DNA from: Pseudopedobacter sp036379295
GTDB lineage: Bacteria > Bacteroidota > Bacteroidia > Sphingobacteriales > Sphingobacteriaceae
Reading direction: 5' to 3'
Assembly (NCBI GenBank): GCA_036379295.1
Contig: DASVGY010000011.1
Span: 1 to 14,932, forward strand
Length of the DNA: 14,932 bases
The position numbers were made by a program, and so were the translations under genes. A model generated the notes under the pieces. That model searched no databases and was not told the DNA's origin. It saw nothing but the letters and a program-made list of their open reading frames with translations. Below are positions 14,720 through 14,932 of the stretch, piece by piece (position 1 is the stretch's first letter; the number at the start of each line of letters is the position of its first letter).

Positions 14720-14932
14720 ATGGAAAAAGATAACTCTACCTCAGTACTAATCAAATTGGCAAGGCTTTTAAAGCTGAAAATTAATACAAAAAGTATTTCT
14801 GAGGAACTAGAAAAGCACCCGGACCATCCAAGTTTGTTTGCAATAAGTGATATATTAAATTATTGGAAAGTACCTAATGCGGCCTATCAACTGGAGTTCC
14901 AATCTCTCAAAGATATTCCGGCACCTTATATA
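14720..14932 (+). CDS. N-terminus of a C39-peptidase-like/VKOR-family protein, cut by window edge
   Basis: 71 codons from ATG at 14720 run open to the window end. The visible part contains LIKLARLLKLKIN, then ELEKHPDHPSLFAISDILNY, then KVPNAAYQL and DIPAPYI. This arrangement resembles the degenerate C39-peptidase-like domain found at the N-terminus of Bacteroidota proteins that continue with a vitamin K epoxide reductase (VKOR) domain and often a thioredoxin-like domain. Such proteins are thought to act in disulfide formation or in export of small peptides. No catalytic cysteine of active C39 peptidases is visible in this stretch. Only the N-terminal domain is in view, so the VKOR part is an expectation from the family and is not seen. 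It is separated from the sigma gene by about 740 bp and is probably an unrelated unit. Confidence 0.6.
   Translation, partial: MEKDNSTSVLIKLARLLKLKINTKSISEELEKHPDHPSLFAISDILNYWKVPNAAYQLEFQSLKDIPAPYI

Noticed and set aside
1..14932. CRISPR arrays, tRNA or rRNA genes, insertion sequences
   Set aside because: I saw no regularly spaced repeats, no transposase-like frames and no RNA-gene signatures on reading the window.

Overview
The window looks like a piece of a Bacteroidota chromosome, most likely Sphingobacteriaceae (Pedobacter-like). The evidence is a SusC/SusD pair, AT-rich leaders without Shine-Dalgarno sequences, a secreted protein with a type IX secretion-type C-terminus, and an ECF sigma factor of the Bacteroidota type. 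The genus is an inference from protein style, not from a marker gene.

Layout. Positions 1-11475 are one tightly packed minus-strand gene train that reads as a polysaccharide utilization locus (PUL). In transcription order it is SusC (11475-8329), SusD (8317-6851), a small lipoprotein with a fasciclin-like ending (6818-6135), an S1-type sulfatase (6064-4577), two tandem GH43 glycosidases (4561-2930 and 2816-1182), and an iduronate-2-sulfatase-like enzyme (1173 to beyond base 1, truncated by the window edge). Gaps are mostly 8-32 bp. The exceptions are a 70-bp gap before the first sulfatase and a 113-bp gap between the two GH43 genes, and both can fold. Upstream of SusC on the same strand is a secreted protein of unknown function (13097-11613) with a fibronectin-like segment and a T9SS-type tail. 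Divergent from it is an ECF sigma factor (13355-13981, plus strand). Then comes about 740 bp without a convincing gene, and the first 71 codons of a C39-like/VKOR-family protein (14720 to the end).

How it may work together. SusD and the lipoprotein would bind glycan at the surface and SusC would import fragments through TonB. The two GH43 enzymes would release pentose (xylose or arabinose), and the two sulfatases would remove sulfate esters. This points to a sulfated, pentose-containing polysaccharide, which is inference. SusC has no N-terminal STN signalling domain and there is no anti-sigma gene in view, so the link between the sigma factor and the locus is not the classical trans-envelope relay.

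The most interesting non-coding signals are three. One is an intercistronic element at 6083-6128, where one RNA arm can pair with either of two partners, the second pairing being followed by a U-rich stretch (attenuator-like). Another is a perfect 9-bp inverted repeat at 13283-13304 in front of the sigma gene. The third is an 11-base motif shared by the leaders of SusC and the secreted protein. Three long reading frames that begin with TTG were shortened to internal ATG codons that give proper signal peptides or family-typical N-termini.
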